Source: SIG588 sp045599305
Lineage (GTDB): Bacteria; Bacillota; Clostridia; Oscillospirales; Acutalibacteraceae
DNA: 14,728 bases
Direction of reading: 5' to 3'
Assembly (NCBI GenBank): GCA_045599305.1
Contig: JAZRVU010000090.1
Location: forward strand, 1 to 14,728
This document shows positions 5,795 through 13,318 of this stretch, in pieces. Both the position numbers and the translations under genes were made by a program. A model generated the notes under the pieces. That model was not told where the DNA came from. It searched no databases and worked only from the letters and a program-made list of their open reading frames with translations. Numbering within the stretch: the first letter of the stretch is position 1; each line of letters begins with the position of its first letter.

Positions 5795-6900
5795 CCGAAC
5801 ACCGCGCGCACGGCGTCGAGATACCCGTAGCCGTTCTTGTCGTCCGGCTGCAGATAACTCGTCTCCGTCCACTCGTTCCAGCTGTTGATGACCACCAGCG
5901 GCGGGCGGTCGGGATGGGCATCGAGATAGTCCTTGGCCATCTGAAAGCCCTTTTGGATGTTTTCGGGGGTGGTGTTCTGCATGATGGCGGGACGCAGCCG
6001 CTCAAAGCGGGGATTGTTGTCCCACCCCACCGACACGCCGGGAAAATAGGGCATGGGATACTCGCGGTCGATACGCGCCCATTCCGCTTTCACCTGCTCG
6101 AGAATAGCGCAATAATCCTGTGACACGTCCACATAGTGGGCGAACTGGTAGTGGGTGATGCTGTCGAACCCGAGCAGCACGGCGCAGTCCTTGCTGGAGC
6201 CGCGATGGTTTTTGTCCACACCGCTCAAGTCAACAATGCCCTCCCACCAGACCGTCATCTGCAGATGCACGCCCGGCAGGCCGGCGCGCACCGCCTCCTC
6301 GCGGAATTCGTCCAGTGCGCGGCGGGTGGCGTCCACGCCGCCGAGACCCTTGATGAGGTTCACCACGTCATAGATCATCACCACCGGCTTGCCGTCGATG
6401 CGGTAATAGTTGGGCAGTTGGAAATAGCGGTCGATCCAGTAACGGGTGATCTTCCGGAAGGTCTCAGGCGTCTGGCTGCCCTGCCACAGCACCGTGTCGC
6501 CGTAATCGTCGGATATCCGCTTGTCCCACCCCTGCGTGGCGTCGTGGTTGGCCCACATGAGGTAAAACTGCATCTTGTCGCGGTTGGGCGCGCCGAGAAA
6601 GCCGTTGTCGAGGCACTGCTCGAGAAACGGGCGGTCATCGTACCAGTACCAGTCGTAGATGAAGACGTTGACCCCGTGGCTCACGGCGGCCTCGATCTCC
6701 ATCTGCATCACGGTGGGGTCGGCCTCATTGACATACCCCCACAGCGGGCGGCGGGGCCAGTCGTGCCCCTCGAATTTCGCCCCGGCAGAGCGGACGCTCT
6801 GCCATTCGCCCATCCCCTGCGGCCAGAACGGGCGGGTGCGGGGCTCGTCCCCCGTGTAGGCCGGCCAGATGTAGGCGGCCACGTCATATTTTCGGCTCAT
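5782..6900 (-). CDS. GH99/WbsX-like glycoside-active protein
   Basis: 372 residues, no signal peptide. The first line (KYDVAAYIWPAYTGDEP) and the C-terminal motif SWNEWTETSYLQPDD (340-354) are characteristic of the WbsX family, which shares the TIM barrel of GH99 endo-alpha-mannosidases/mannanases. VNVFIYDWYWYDD (78-89), MQFYLMWANHD (110-120) and GKPVVMIYD (170-178) are further barrel strands. WbsX was first described beside O-antigen genes and called a glycosyltransferase, but the GH99-like fold argues for hydrolysis; here, beside GH31 and a propeller glycosidase, intracellular glycan hydrolysis is more likely. The RBS AAGGAG is 11 bases before the ATG. A well-formed sigma-A promoter lies upstream, back to back with that of the GH31 gene. 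The 3' end overlaps the NIF3 gene by 13 bases. Confidence 0.85.
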   Translation of the reverse strand: MSRKYDVAAYIWPAYTGDEPRTRPFWPQGMGEWQSVRSAGAKFEGHDWPRRPLWGYVNEADPTVMQMEIEAAVSHGVNVFIYDWYWYDDRPFLEQCLDNGFLGAPNRDKMQFYLMWANHDATQGWDKRISDDYGDTVLWQGSQTPETFRKITRYWIDRYFQLPNYYRIDGKPVVMIYDVVNLIKGLGGVDATRRALDEFREEAVRAGLPGVHLQMTVWWEGIVDLSGVDKNHRGSSKDCAVLLGFDSITHYQFAHYVDVSQDYCAILEQVKAEWARIDREYPMPYFPGVSVGWDNNPRFERLRPAIMQNTTPENIQKGFQMAKDYLDAHPDRPPLVVINSWNEWTETSYLQPDDKNGYGYLDAVRAVFGQSV

Positions 6901-6927
6901 GCGCGGTCACTCTCCTTTATTTATCCA

Positions 6928-6956
6928 AATATATCACAATCCCCGGTAAAAGACAA
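6928..6956 (-). promoter_or_regulatory. Sigma-A promoter of the GH99/WbsX-like gene
   Basis: Minus strand: TTGTCT (6951-6956), 17 bases, TATATT (6928-6933), preceded by TGA so that it forms an extended -10 (TGATATATT). Confidence 0.75.
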
Positions 6957-6963
6957 GTATCTG

Positions 6964-6992
6964 TTGACTTGCCACCCGCCGCACTGTAAAAT
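6964..6992 (+). promoter_or_regulatory. Sigma-A promoter of the GH31 gene
   Basis: TTGACT (6964-6969), 17 bases, TAAAAT (6987-6992). The -35 boxes of this and the leftward promoter are 7 bases apart, so one bound regulator could control both genes. Confidence 0.75.
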
Positions 6993-7012
6993 AAGGATAA
7001 CAGAGATCAAAT

Positions 7013-7018
7013 GAGGTG
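7013..7018 (+). promoter_or_regulatory. Ribosome binding site deciding the GH31 start
   Basis: GAGGTG lies 6 bases before TTG 7025. It overlaps the only other upstream start candidate (GTG 7016), so GTG 7016 cannot use it and TTG 7025 is preferred. Confidence 0.6.
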
Positions 7019-7024
7019 AACGGA

Positions 7025-8734
7025 TTGAAAAAATTCACGTTCGGCAGCCCGGAGGCGTGCACCCCCTCCCGTTTCTGCCGCGATCTTCACTATGAGGAGA
7101 CGGCGGTCTCCTTTTCGGCAAGCGATTTTTACTGCCGGCAGACCGGCCGCGGGTTTCTGGTGGAATTCAAAATGGTGCCCGGCACGCAGGTGTTCGGCTT
7201 CGGCCTGCAGTTAAAACAATTCAACCACACCGGCCGCCGGATGGTCACCCGCGTCAACGCCGACCCCGTCTCGCCCAACGGCGAGGGGCACGCGCCGGTG
7301 CCGTTTTTTGTCACCAACAAGGGCTACGGGATGTATTTTGACACCGCCCGCTACGCCGAATTCCAATGCGGGGTGAAAAAGCCGGGTGCCGCGGCCGACA
7401 GCGCCGCCGCCATGCCCGCCGCCTCCACCGAGGAATTGTACGCCGTGCGGCAGTCGGCGGCCGACACCTGGATGTCGGTGCTCATCCCCGCGGCAAAGGG
7501 GGTGGACGTCTACGTCATCGAGGGCGGCACCATCACCGATATCGTGTCGCAGTACAACCGGCTGTCGGGCGGCGGCTGCACCGTGCCGGAATGGGGGCTG
7601 GGCGTGTTTTACCGCTGCTGCACCCGTTACGACGACCGCCGCGTGCGGGAGATGGCCGATTATTTCCGTGCCCACGACCTTTCCTGTGACATTCTGGGGC
7701 TGGAGCCGGGCTGGCAGTCCCACGCCTACTCCTGCACCTACCAATGGGATCCCGGCCGCTTCCCCGACCCGGCAGGGCTGGTGGGATATCTGCGCGACCG
7801 CGGCTTTCACGTGAATCTGTGGGAGCACGCCTTCGTGCATCCCGACTCCCCCCTGCGCGAAGCGCTGACCCCTTATAGCGGCGATTATCTGGTGTGGGAC
7901 GGGCTGGTGCCCGACTTCTCGCTGCCCGAGGCGCGCCGCCTGTTTGCCGATTATCACCGCAAGCAGATCACGGCGCCGGGGGTGGACGGCTTCAAGCTGG
8001 ACGAGTGCGATGGCAGCGACAACACCGGCGGCTGGTCCTTCCCGCTGCACACCGCCTTCCCCTCCGGGATGGACGGTGAGCAGTATCACAGCCTGTTCGG
8101 CACCCTCTATGCCCAGACGATGCTGAAGGCGCTGGACGGCACCCCCACCCTCTCCGAGGTGCGCAACATGGGCGCGCTGGCCGCGTCCTATCCTTTCGTG
8201 CTCTACAGCGATCTCTACGATCACCGCGACTTCGTGCGCGGCATGGCCACCGCCGGCTTCTCCGGCCTGCTGTGGACACCCGAGGTGCGCCACGCCAAAG
8301 ACAAGAAAGACCTCATCCGCCGCCTGCAGAGCGTGGTCTTTTCGGTGCAGTGCCTGGTGAACGCGTGGTACTGCGACGAGGTACCGTGGCAGGCGTTCGA
8401 CTGCGAGGACGAGGTGAGAGACCTCTTCCGGCTGCGGGCGCGGCTGATCCCGATGCTGAAAGCGGCGTTCGACACCTATCACGCCACCGGCCGTCCGCCG
8501 GTGCGCGCGCTGGTCATGGACTACACCGACGACCCCGAGACCTACCGGATCGACGACGAATACCTCTTCTGTGACGACCTGCTGGTCGCCCCCGTCATCG
8601 GCACCGAAAGCGACGAGCGCGAGGTGTATCTCCCCGCCGGCGAATGGGAGGATTTCTTCACCGGCGAGCCGGTGGCCGCCGGCCGCTTCACGGTGTGTAC
8701 CGAGGGCATCCCCGTCTACCGCAGAAAACATTGA
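7025..8734 (+). CDS. Glycoside hydrolase family 31 enzyme (alpha-glycosidase type)
   Basis: 569 residues from TTG 7025 (GTG 7016 would add three). No signal peptide, so it should act inside the cell. The N-terminal third is beta-rich (GFGLQLKQFNHTGRR 58-72 is the GH31 N-domain pattern). The barrel starts near PEWGLGVFYRC (188-198), with DILGLEPGWQ (222-231) and GFHVNLWEHAFVHPDS (260-275). GVDGFKLDECDG (319-330) carries the probable nucleophile Asp326. The end (LVAPVIGTESDEREVYLPAG, then WEDFFTG) is the usual C-terminal beta-sandwich of GH31. Family members cleave alpha-glucosides, alpha-xylosides, alpha-galactosides or sulfoquinovosides; the WxD or WxDMNE form is replaced here by FKLDE, as in a divergent bacterial subgroup, so the substrate is open. 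It is transcribed away from the GH99/WbsX-like gene and ends at a strong terminator. Confidence 0.9.
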   Translation: MKKFTFGSPEACTPSRFCRDLHYEETAVSFSASDFYCRQTGRGFLVEFKMVPGTQVFGFGLQLKQFNHTGRRMVTRVNADPVSPNGEGHAPVPFFVTNKGYGMYFDTARYAEFQCGVKKPGAAADSAAAMPAASTEELYAVRQSAADTWMSVLIPAAKGVDVYVIEGGTITDIVSQYNRLSGGGCTVPEWGLGVFYRCCTRYDDRRVREMADYFRAHDLSCDILGLEPGWQSHAYSCTYQWDPGRFPDPAGLVGYLRDRGFHVNLWEHAFVHPDSPLREALTPYSGDYLVWDGLVPDFSLPEARRLFADYHRKQITAPGVDGFKLDECDGSDNTGGWSFPLHTAFPSGMDGEQYHSLFGTLYAQTMLKALDGTPTLSEVRNMGALAASYPFVLYSDLYDHRDFVRGMATAGFSGLLWTPEVRHAKDKKDLIRRLQSVVFSVQCLVNAWYCDEVPWQAFDCEDEVRDLFRLRARLIPMLKAAFDTYHATGRPPVRALVMDYTDDPETYRIDDEYLFCDDLLVAPVIGTESDEREVYLPAGEWEDFFTGEPVAAGRFTVCTEGIPVYRRKH

Positions 8735-8744
8735 TACATAAAGC

Positions 8745-8783
8745 AAGCACCCCGAACACCAATATGGCGTTCGGGGTGCTTTT
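8745..8783. terminator. Intrinsic terminator after GH31, probably bidirectional
   Basis: A 13-base-pair stem, AAGCACCCCGAAC (8745-8757) with GTTCGGGGTGCTT (8769-8781), an 11-base loop and TTTT at 8780-8783 for the rightward transcript. For the leftward transcript the stem is followed by a poorer GCTTTATG run, only 11 bases after the stop codon of the small acidic peptide, so it can end both converging transcripts. Confidence 0.85.
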
Positions 8784-8792
8784 CATGTGGTT

Positions 8793-8915
8793 TCAGCTGC
8801 CCAGAGGGGCGTCTTCGGTCTCTTCACTGGCCGCGCTGATCGGGTCCCAGAATTCTTCGACTTCCAACGCGTCGATCTCTTCTTCCCAACCGTCTGCCGC
8901 AAGATTGTTGTTCAT
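8793..8915 (-). CDS. Small, extremely acidic 40-residue peptide (possible modified-peptide precursor)
   Basis: The peptide begins MNNNLAADGWEEEIDALEVE and ends SEETEDAPLGS. Of 40 residues, 13 are Asp or Glu; there is no Lys, Arg, His or Cys, and two Trp (10 and 23). It has no signal peptide or membrane segment. Evidence that it is real: ATG 8915 comes 17 bases after the stop codon of the large beta-helix gene, with GAAAGGGG as ribosome binding site in that gap, and the frame closes just before a terminator hairpin. Its operon holds an HPr-kinase-like and a PqqD-like gene, the sort of proteins that modify or carry ribosomal peptides. The C-terminal residue is Ser, the residue phosphorylated by HPr-kinase-like enzymes of some lasso peptide clusters. 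I know no family for it; being a precursor is an inference, and a small acidic helper of the secreted protein is an alternative. Confidence 0.6.
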   Translation of the reverse strand: MNNNLAADGWEEEIDALEVEEFWDPISAASEETEDAPLGS

Positions 8916-8932
8916 ATTTCTGCGCCCCTTTC

Positions 8933-11900
8933 TCAATATGTGCGTACGTTGGTCGTACCGGACCAGGTCTTCGCCATGAAGGCGCTGTTGACCACGCTGC
9001 CGGAGGACACCTGCAGATTCGCGCTCGGCTGGAACATGGCCGAGATGCTCACCGCGGCACCGGAGCCGCGCTCAAACAGTTTGACGGACGACGGTGCGAT
9101 AAAGCTGGTGCCCTGTCCGCTGGCACCGGCGGTCACGTTCGCCGCCGAAAGGTTCAGCGTGCCGTGCTCCACCTTCAGCACCGTCTGCGGATTCTGCCAC
9201 AGCTCGGCGCCCAGCATGTTCACCGTGCCGTTGAAGCCGCTCTGCAGCCACACGCCGTAGACGTTCGACACCGGGTTCACGGTGTAATCGCCGTAGACGA
9301 AGGGGGTCATCTGGGTATTGATGAAATCCAGCTGCGCGCCGCCCGCCGCCACGATGGAGCGGGAGACGTAGTCGGTGGCGAAGCCGATGGCGGTGACGGT
9401 GGAAGCCGCCCCCTCGACCAGCAGGCCGGTGCCGCCGCCGTAGGTGAAGCAGCCGAAGAACATCTCGTCGGTGACGTTATCCATCTCGAACTTGACGCCG
9501 TCCTGCTGGGTCGCCTCCCAATAATACTGCGAGGCGGTGTAGGCGGTGCCGCCGATGGCGGCATCGCCGCCCACGCAGATGTCCGCCGGCCAGCCGAAGG
9601 AGCCCCAGGTGGTGGAGTGGCCGTTGAACTGCACATCGCGCACGATGCCGCGGGCGGAATCCGCCACATAGACACCGCGGTTCATCGTCACGCCGACGAA
9701 GCCGTCCACAAAGTGGTCGTCACAGCCGACAAAGCCGATGCCCTTGTAGCCGTTGACCGCCGCGACGTTCACGGCGTAGGCAAAGTCGGCGTCCTCGGCA
9801 TAGACGGCGTAGTCATACGCCTTGGGGCCGTGGTAATACTCCGCGGCCACCTGCTCGGGATAGAAGAAGGTGATGCCGCGCACACCGGAGCAGCCCGCCT
9901 TGCCGCTGCTGTTGGCGGCAAGAGTGACGGCCGGCTCGTTCTGGCAGATCACGCAGAGCACCGTGCCGGTATTATAGGGCATCTGCGCGAAGTCGCAGGC
10001 ACCGCGCAGCTCCACCCCCTGCGGCACGATGACGCCGTGCGCCAGCCGGTAATGGCCGGCGGGGAGATAGAAGATGCCGCCCGCGGTGAGGGCGTTGAGC
10101 TGCGCCTGCAGCGCGGCGGAGACGTCGGTGCGGCCGGTGGCGTCCAGATTGCGGGCCACGGTGACCGCCTGATTGGCCACGCTGCGCGTCTGCCGGGCGG
10201 CGGCCGCCTGCTCGGCGGCGGAAATGTCGATGTGCACCGTGCTCACGGCGTCGGTGTTGAAGGTGAGGTTGCCGCTGCCGGAATTGGTGATATTGCCGGA
10301 TGCGAGGCCGGTGTTGCCGGTGAGCACCGCTTTGGCGCTGCTGCCGAGCTTCACCTGCGGGGTACCGCTAAAGGTGCAGGCCGTCATCAGCAGTTTGCCG
10401 CCGGCGGCGGCATCCACCTTTCCGTTCACGGTACTGTTGACCAGCATCGTCTGGGAACCGCTGCCGGTGACGACAGCCGCGGTGCTTGCCTGAATATCGG
10501 CCTCCTGCAGCATCAGGATCGAATTGGCCGTATCCGACGGCGCATAGACACCATAGTCGCAGTTCGTCACGGTGACGGCGGTGAGTTCCTCGCCGCATCC
10601 GGAGGTTCGCGTGCCGACGATGGCGGTGCCGCAGTTGTCAAAATGCAGGTTGTAGCCCTGACCGTAGGCATTCTCGTGCTCATACACCAGCCCGCGCTGG
10701 TAGCCGTCCACATAGGTGTCGGTGAGATACGACCAGTCGGTGCGGCCGAACCGCAGGGCGGTGGCATTCTGCCGCAGATAACTGCGTAGTGCCGCCGCGC
10801 TGCCGGTGAAGCGGCCGGAATTCAGCCAGTAATCGGGGGAGAAATGGATCTCCTCGGTGCGCATGATATCCTGCACCGCACTGACATAGATGCCGTCGCA
10901 CAGCGGGGTGCCGTAGATGTGGAACATATTCGGGCAGGCGGCGCCGGAAAAGGCGGTGATGCCGACCCACGAGTTGATGAGGGTGATGTTTTCCACCCCC
11001 GACCACACGAGCGAGGTGGTCGCGCCGAGCTTGAGGGTCTCGGGATAGGCCGTGGGGGCGCTCACCGTCTGCTCGGGGTACCAGAACGCCAGATTCTGCG
11101 CCTTACTGCTCTGGGAAAGGGAGACGAAGGGCGTGGTGTTGCCCTCGGCCGCCGTGTCGCCGTAATAGGCGAGGATGGTGCCGCCGATGGTGGTGTGGCC
11201 GTCCGGCACCTTCCAGTCGCCGCACAGGGTGCAGCCGGTGGGCACCGTGATCTCGCTGTAGCAGGGCCACACGCCGGCGGGGATATACACCGCGCCGCCG
11301 CCGGCCGCAGACACCCAGCCCAGCAGCAGGTTGATCGCCGTGGCGTAGTCGAAGTCCGCCTGACCGGCCGGGAAATAATCCGAGAGGTCATACCCCGCGA
11401 CCAGCGGGGTGTCCGGGGTGTAGGCCGCATCGGCCGCCTGCACCTTTTCCCACACCGCGTCGGCGCCGCCCAGCGGCAGCCAGCGGCAATCCGCGTCGGC
11501 CGCCCAGATGAGCTGGGCATTGGTGATCTTGAAGGTGGCCGCAGCGCCGCTGCAGTTGTTGACCCCGATGATGTACACGCGGAAGAAATCCCACGCGGTG
11601 GGATCGAAGGTGCCGCCGGTGGGCCCGTTGAAGACCGAGAGCGGCACCGATGTGCGCACCCACTGCCCGTTTGTCCACGGCAGTTTGTTGGCGGTGTGCA
11701 GCTCCTCCGCATCCTGGATACCGCCGGAGCAGATCTCCATCTGCGTGCCGTAGTTGCCGGACCGGATGATGGAAGCCAGCGTCGCGTCGGCGCTCTCAAA
11801 ATAGATATCGAACTGCAGTGCGAGCTTCGAGGGATCGGTCAGATACCCGTACTGTGTCAGGTCGATGGGCCGGAAACTGCCGCCCAGCGAAATGACGGAG

Positions 11901-13021
11901 GCGTTGGTGTCGGTGTTGAGAACGGTGGTGGTATTCGCCGTATAATCGAGCAGCATCGGCAGATCCGCATAGGGGCTGGTGCGCTCCGGGCCGTTTTCAA
12001 ACAGCAGATAGTCTTCCACGGCGCGGCCGTAGAGGATCATGGCCTTCAGCAGCCGCACCAGTTTGGCGTCGCTGCTCCCGAAGCGATCCCACACATAGGA
12101 TTCCGCGCTGTAGCGCAGCGAGGTGCTGACCGGCGTACTGCCGTCATACACCACAAAGGTGAACACATCCGCCATGGCGGTGGGGTCGGCCAGCACGCAA
12201 TCGGCGCACCAGACACCGTCACCCAGCGCACGCAGCGGCAGGTCGCCCACCTTCTGCCCGTCTGCGTTATAGAGCGCGACCGTCCAACCGGAGGGGTCGG
12301 CGCCCGCGGCGGCGCGCAGCTTGATGCGCATGGTCACGGTGTCGCTGATGACCAGCGAGGCCGCCGTCCACTGCGCGGCATAGCCGGTCTGGCTGCCGAT
12401 GGCAAGCGCATTGGTGAGATCGCTCTTTTGCAGATCGAGTTCCCGCTCGGAGTCGGTCAGGCACTCGTCCACCGACGCTTCACCGCGTGCGGTCCACGCC
12501 TGTGCCGCCGCGCCGTAGTTCATCAGCGCGATGCCCAGCTTCTTATAGACGGTGCGCTGCTCGGCCACCCAGCCGGGCTGGCCTTGATACAGCGCTTCGA
12601 CATATTCCCGCACGCTGTAGGTCGCCGTGGGGCCGGACTGCAGCACCGTCTCACCGTCGCAGAGCTGCGCGGTGACGGTGAAGCCGACGCCCATCTCCTG
12701 CGGGGAGATGTTGCCCACATTGAAGATCAGGTTGCCCGCCGTGTCGGTAACGCCATCCCACTCCACGGAATAGGGGCGGCCGTCAAATTCGCCCGTCACG
12801 CGGTAGACGGAGCCGGCGGGCGGCGCGGCACAGGGGGACACGGCAAGGTCGATCTCGAAATTTTCCGCCGCGACCAACCACGCGCTTTTGAGCACGAGCT
12901 CCTGTCCTTTCAGAAAATCGTCCTCGGGCAGCACGGTATCGTTGTTGGCACCGGCCAGCACGGGAGCCGCCGCCAGCAGCAGCGATGCCGCCAGCAGCCA
13001 TGCGAGAAGTTTGCGCATCAT
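8933..13021 (-). CDS. Large secreted protein with tandem right-handed beta-helices (pectate-lyase-3/GH55-like)
   Basis: 1362 residues. A signal peptide (1-23, MMRKLLAWLLAASLLLAAAP then VLA) directs export; no LPXTG, dockerin or SLH anchor is visible. Residues 28-345 look like two copies of a module of beta-strands ending in a helix (KLGIALMNYGAAAQAW at 161-176; LLKAMILYGRAVEDYLLF at 324-341), seen in other clostridial surface proteins. About 375-506 is a carbohydrate-binding-like beta-sandwich. Two Pectate_lyase_3-type beta-helices follow: 544-925 (GGGAVYIPAGVWP) and 956-1345 (GGIFYLPAGHYRL). Both hold a YPEQ motif (648-651 and 1054-1057). Tandem helices recall GH55 exo-beta-1,3-glucanases, but a catalytic Glu cannot be assigned by eye. 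RBS GAGGA is 7 bases before ATG 13021. It sits between the PqqD-like gene (30-base gap) and the acidic peptide. Confidence 0.85.
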   Translation of the reverse strand: MMRKLLAWLLAASLLLAAAPVLAGANNDTVLPEDDFLKGQELVLKSAWLVAAENFEIDLAVSPCAAPPAGSVYRVTGEFDGRPYSVEWDGVTDTAGNLIFNVGNISPQEMGVGFTVTAQLCDGETVLQSGPTATYSVREYVEALYQGQPGWVAEQRTVYKKLGIALMNYGAAAQAWTARGEASVDECLTDSERELDLQKSDLTNALAIGSQTGYAAQWTAASLVISDTVTMRIKLRAAAGADPSGWTVALYNADGQKVGDLPLRALGDGVWCADCVLADPTAMADVFTFVVYDGSTPVSTSLRYSAESYVWDRFGSSDAKLVRLLKAMILYGRAVEDYLLFENGPERTSPYADLPMLLDYTANTTTVLNTDTNASVISLGGSFRPIDLTQYGYLTDPSKLALQFDIYFESADATLASIIRSGNYGTQMEICSGGIQDAEELHTANKLPWTNGQWVRTSVPLSVFNGPTGGTFDPTAWDFFRVYIIGVNNCSGAAATFKITNAQLIWAADADCRWLPLGGADAVWEKVQAADAAYTPDTPLVAGYDLSDYFPAGQADFDYATAINLLLGWVSAAGGGAVYIPAGVWPCYSEITVPTGCTLCGDWKVPDGHTTIGGTILAYYGDTAAEGNTTPFVSLSQSSKAQNLAFWYPEQTVSAPTAYPETLKLGATTSLVWSGVENITLINSWVGITAFSGAACPNMFHIYGTPLCDGIYVSAVQDIMRTEEIHFSPDYWLNSGRFTGSAAALRSYLRQNATALRFGRTDWSYLTDTYVDGYQRGLVYEHENAYGQGYNLHFDNCGTAIVGTRTSGCGEELTAVTVTNCDYGVYAPSDTANSILMLQEADIQASTAAVVTGSGSQTMLVNSTVNGKVDAAAGGKLLMTACTFSGTPQVKLGSSAKAVLTGNTGLASGNITNSGSGNLTFNTDAVSTVHIDISAAEQAAAARQTRSVANQAVTVARNLDATGRTDVSAALQAQLNALTAGGIFYLPAGHYRLAHGVIVPQGVELRGACDFAQMPYNTGTVLCVICQNEPAVTLAANSSGKAGCSGVRGITFFYPEQVAAEYYHGPKAYDYAVYAEDADFAYAVNVAAVNGYKGIGFVGCDDHFVDGFVGVTMNRGVYVADSARGIVRDVQFNGHSTTWGSFGWPADICVGGDAAIGGTAYTASQYYWEATQQDGVKFEMDNVTDEMFFGCFTYGGGTGLLVEGAASTVTAIGFATDYVSRSIVAAGGAQLDFINTQMTPFVYGDYTVNPVSNVYGVWLQSGFNGTVNMLGAELWQNPQTVLKVEHGTLNLSAANVTAGASGQGTSFIAPSSVKLFERGSGAAVSISAMFQPSANLQVSSGSVVNSAFMAKTWSGTTNVRTY

Positions 13022-13051
13022 GACCGTTTCCTCACTTTCAAAGTTTGTATG

Positions 13052-13318
13052 TCACTCCGTCAGCAGATGATTTTTCCGCAGTCGGTCACAAAACCGGGCG
13101 ACCACCTCGGTCGCCCGCTCGGGCGAAAGTCCCTGCGTGGCGACCAGATCGGCGGCCAGCGCCTCCTCGGTGGTGTCCTCCCGCAGTTTTTCGAACAGAT
13201 AGGCGCCGCCCTTTTTGAGATGGACGATGCCGTTAAACTCCGCCTGCGGCGCGCCCACGGTGATCGCCGCGAGATTGCCCGCCACTTCGCGGATGACAAA
13301 ATCGTATTTCAGTTTCAT
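13052..13318 (-). CDS. PqqD-like peptide-binding (RRE) protein
   Basis: 88 residues, starting MKLKYDFVIREVAGNLAAIT. The order of strands (FVIREV, LAAITVG, FNGIVHL), then the helix GGAYLFEKLRED, TTEEALAADLVA (a helix after a Thr cap) and the C-terminal helix RATEVVARFCDRLRKNHLL, follows the PqqD winged-helix fold. PqqD proteins and related RiPP recognition elements bind the leader of a ribosomally made peptide and hand it to a modifying enzyme. The start ATG overlaps the TGA of the kinase-like gene (ATGA, 13315-13318), so the two are translationally coupled and probably function together. PqqD-like/HPr-kinase-like pairs are known from the HPr-rel-A type systems and from lasso peptide clusters. 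The frame is open upstream of this ATG, but that part is a shadow of the kinase gene. Confidence 0.8.
   Translation of the reverse strand: MKLKYDFVIREVAGNLAAITVGAPQAEFNGIVHLKKGGAYLFEKLREDTTEEALAADLVATQGLSPERATEVVARFCDRLRKNHLLTE

Noticed and set aside
7211..8746. A 511-codon open frame on the minus strand opposite GH31
   Set aside because: His/Gly/Ala-rich shadow frame; the plus strand holds a clear GH31 enzyme with promoter, RBS and terminator.
8939..8961. CGTACG and GTACC repeats near the end of the beta-helix gene, as an operator or recombination site
   Set aside because: They fall inside the last codons of the gene and no longer repeat or symmetry is present.
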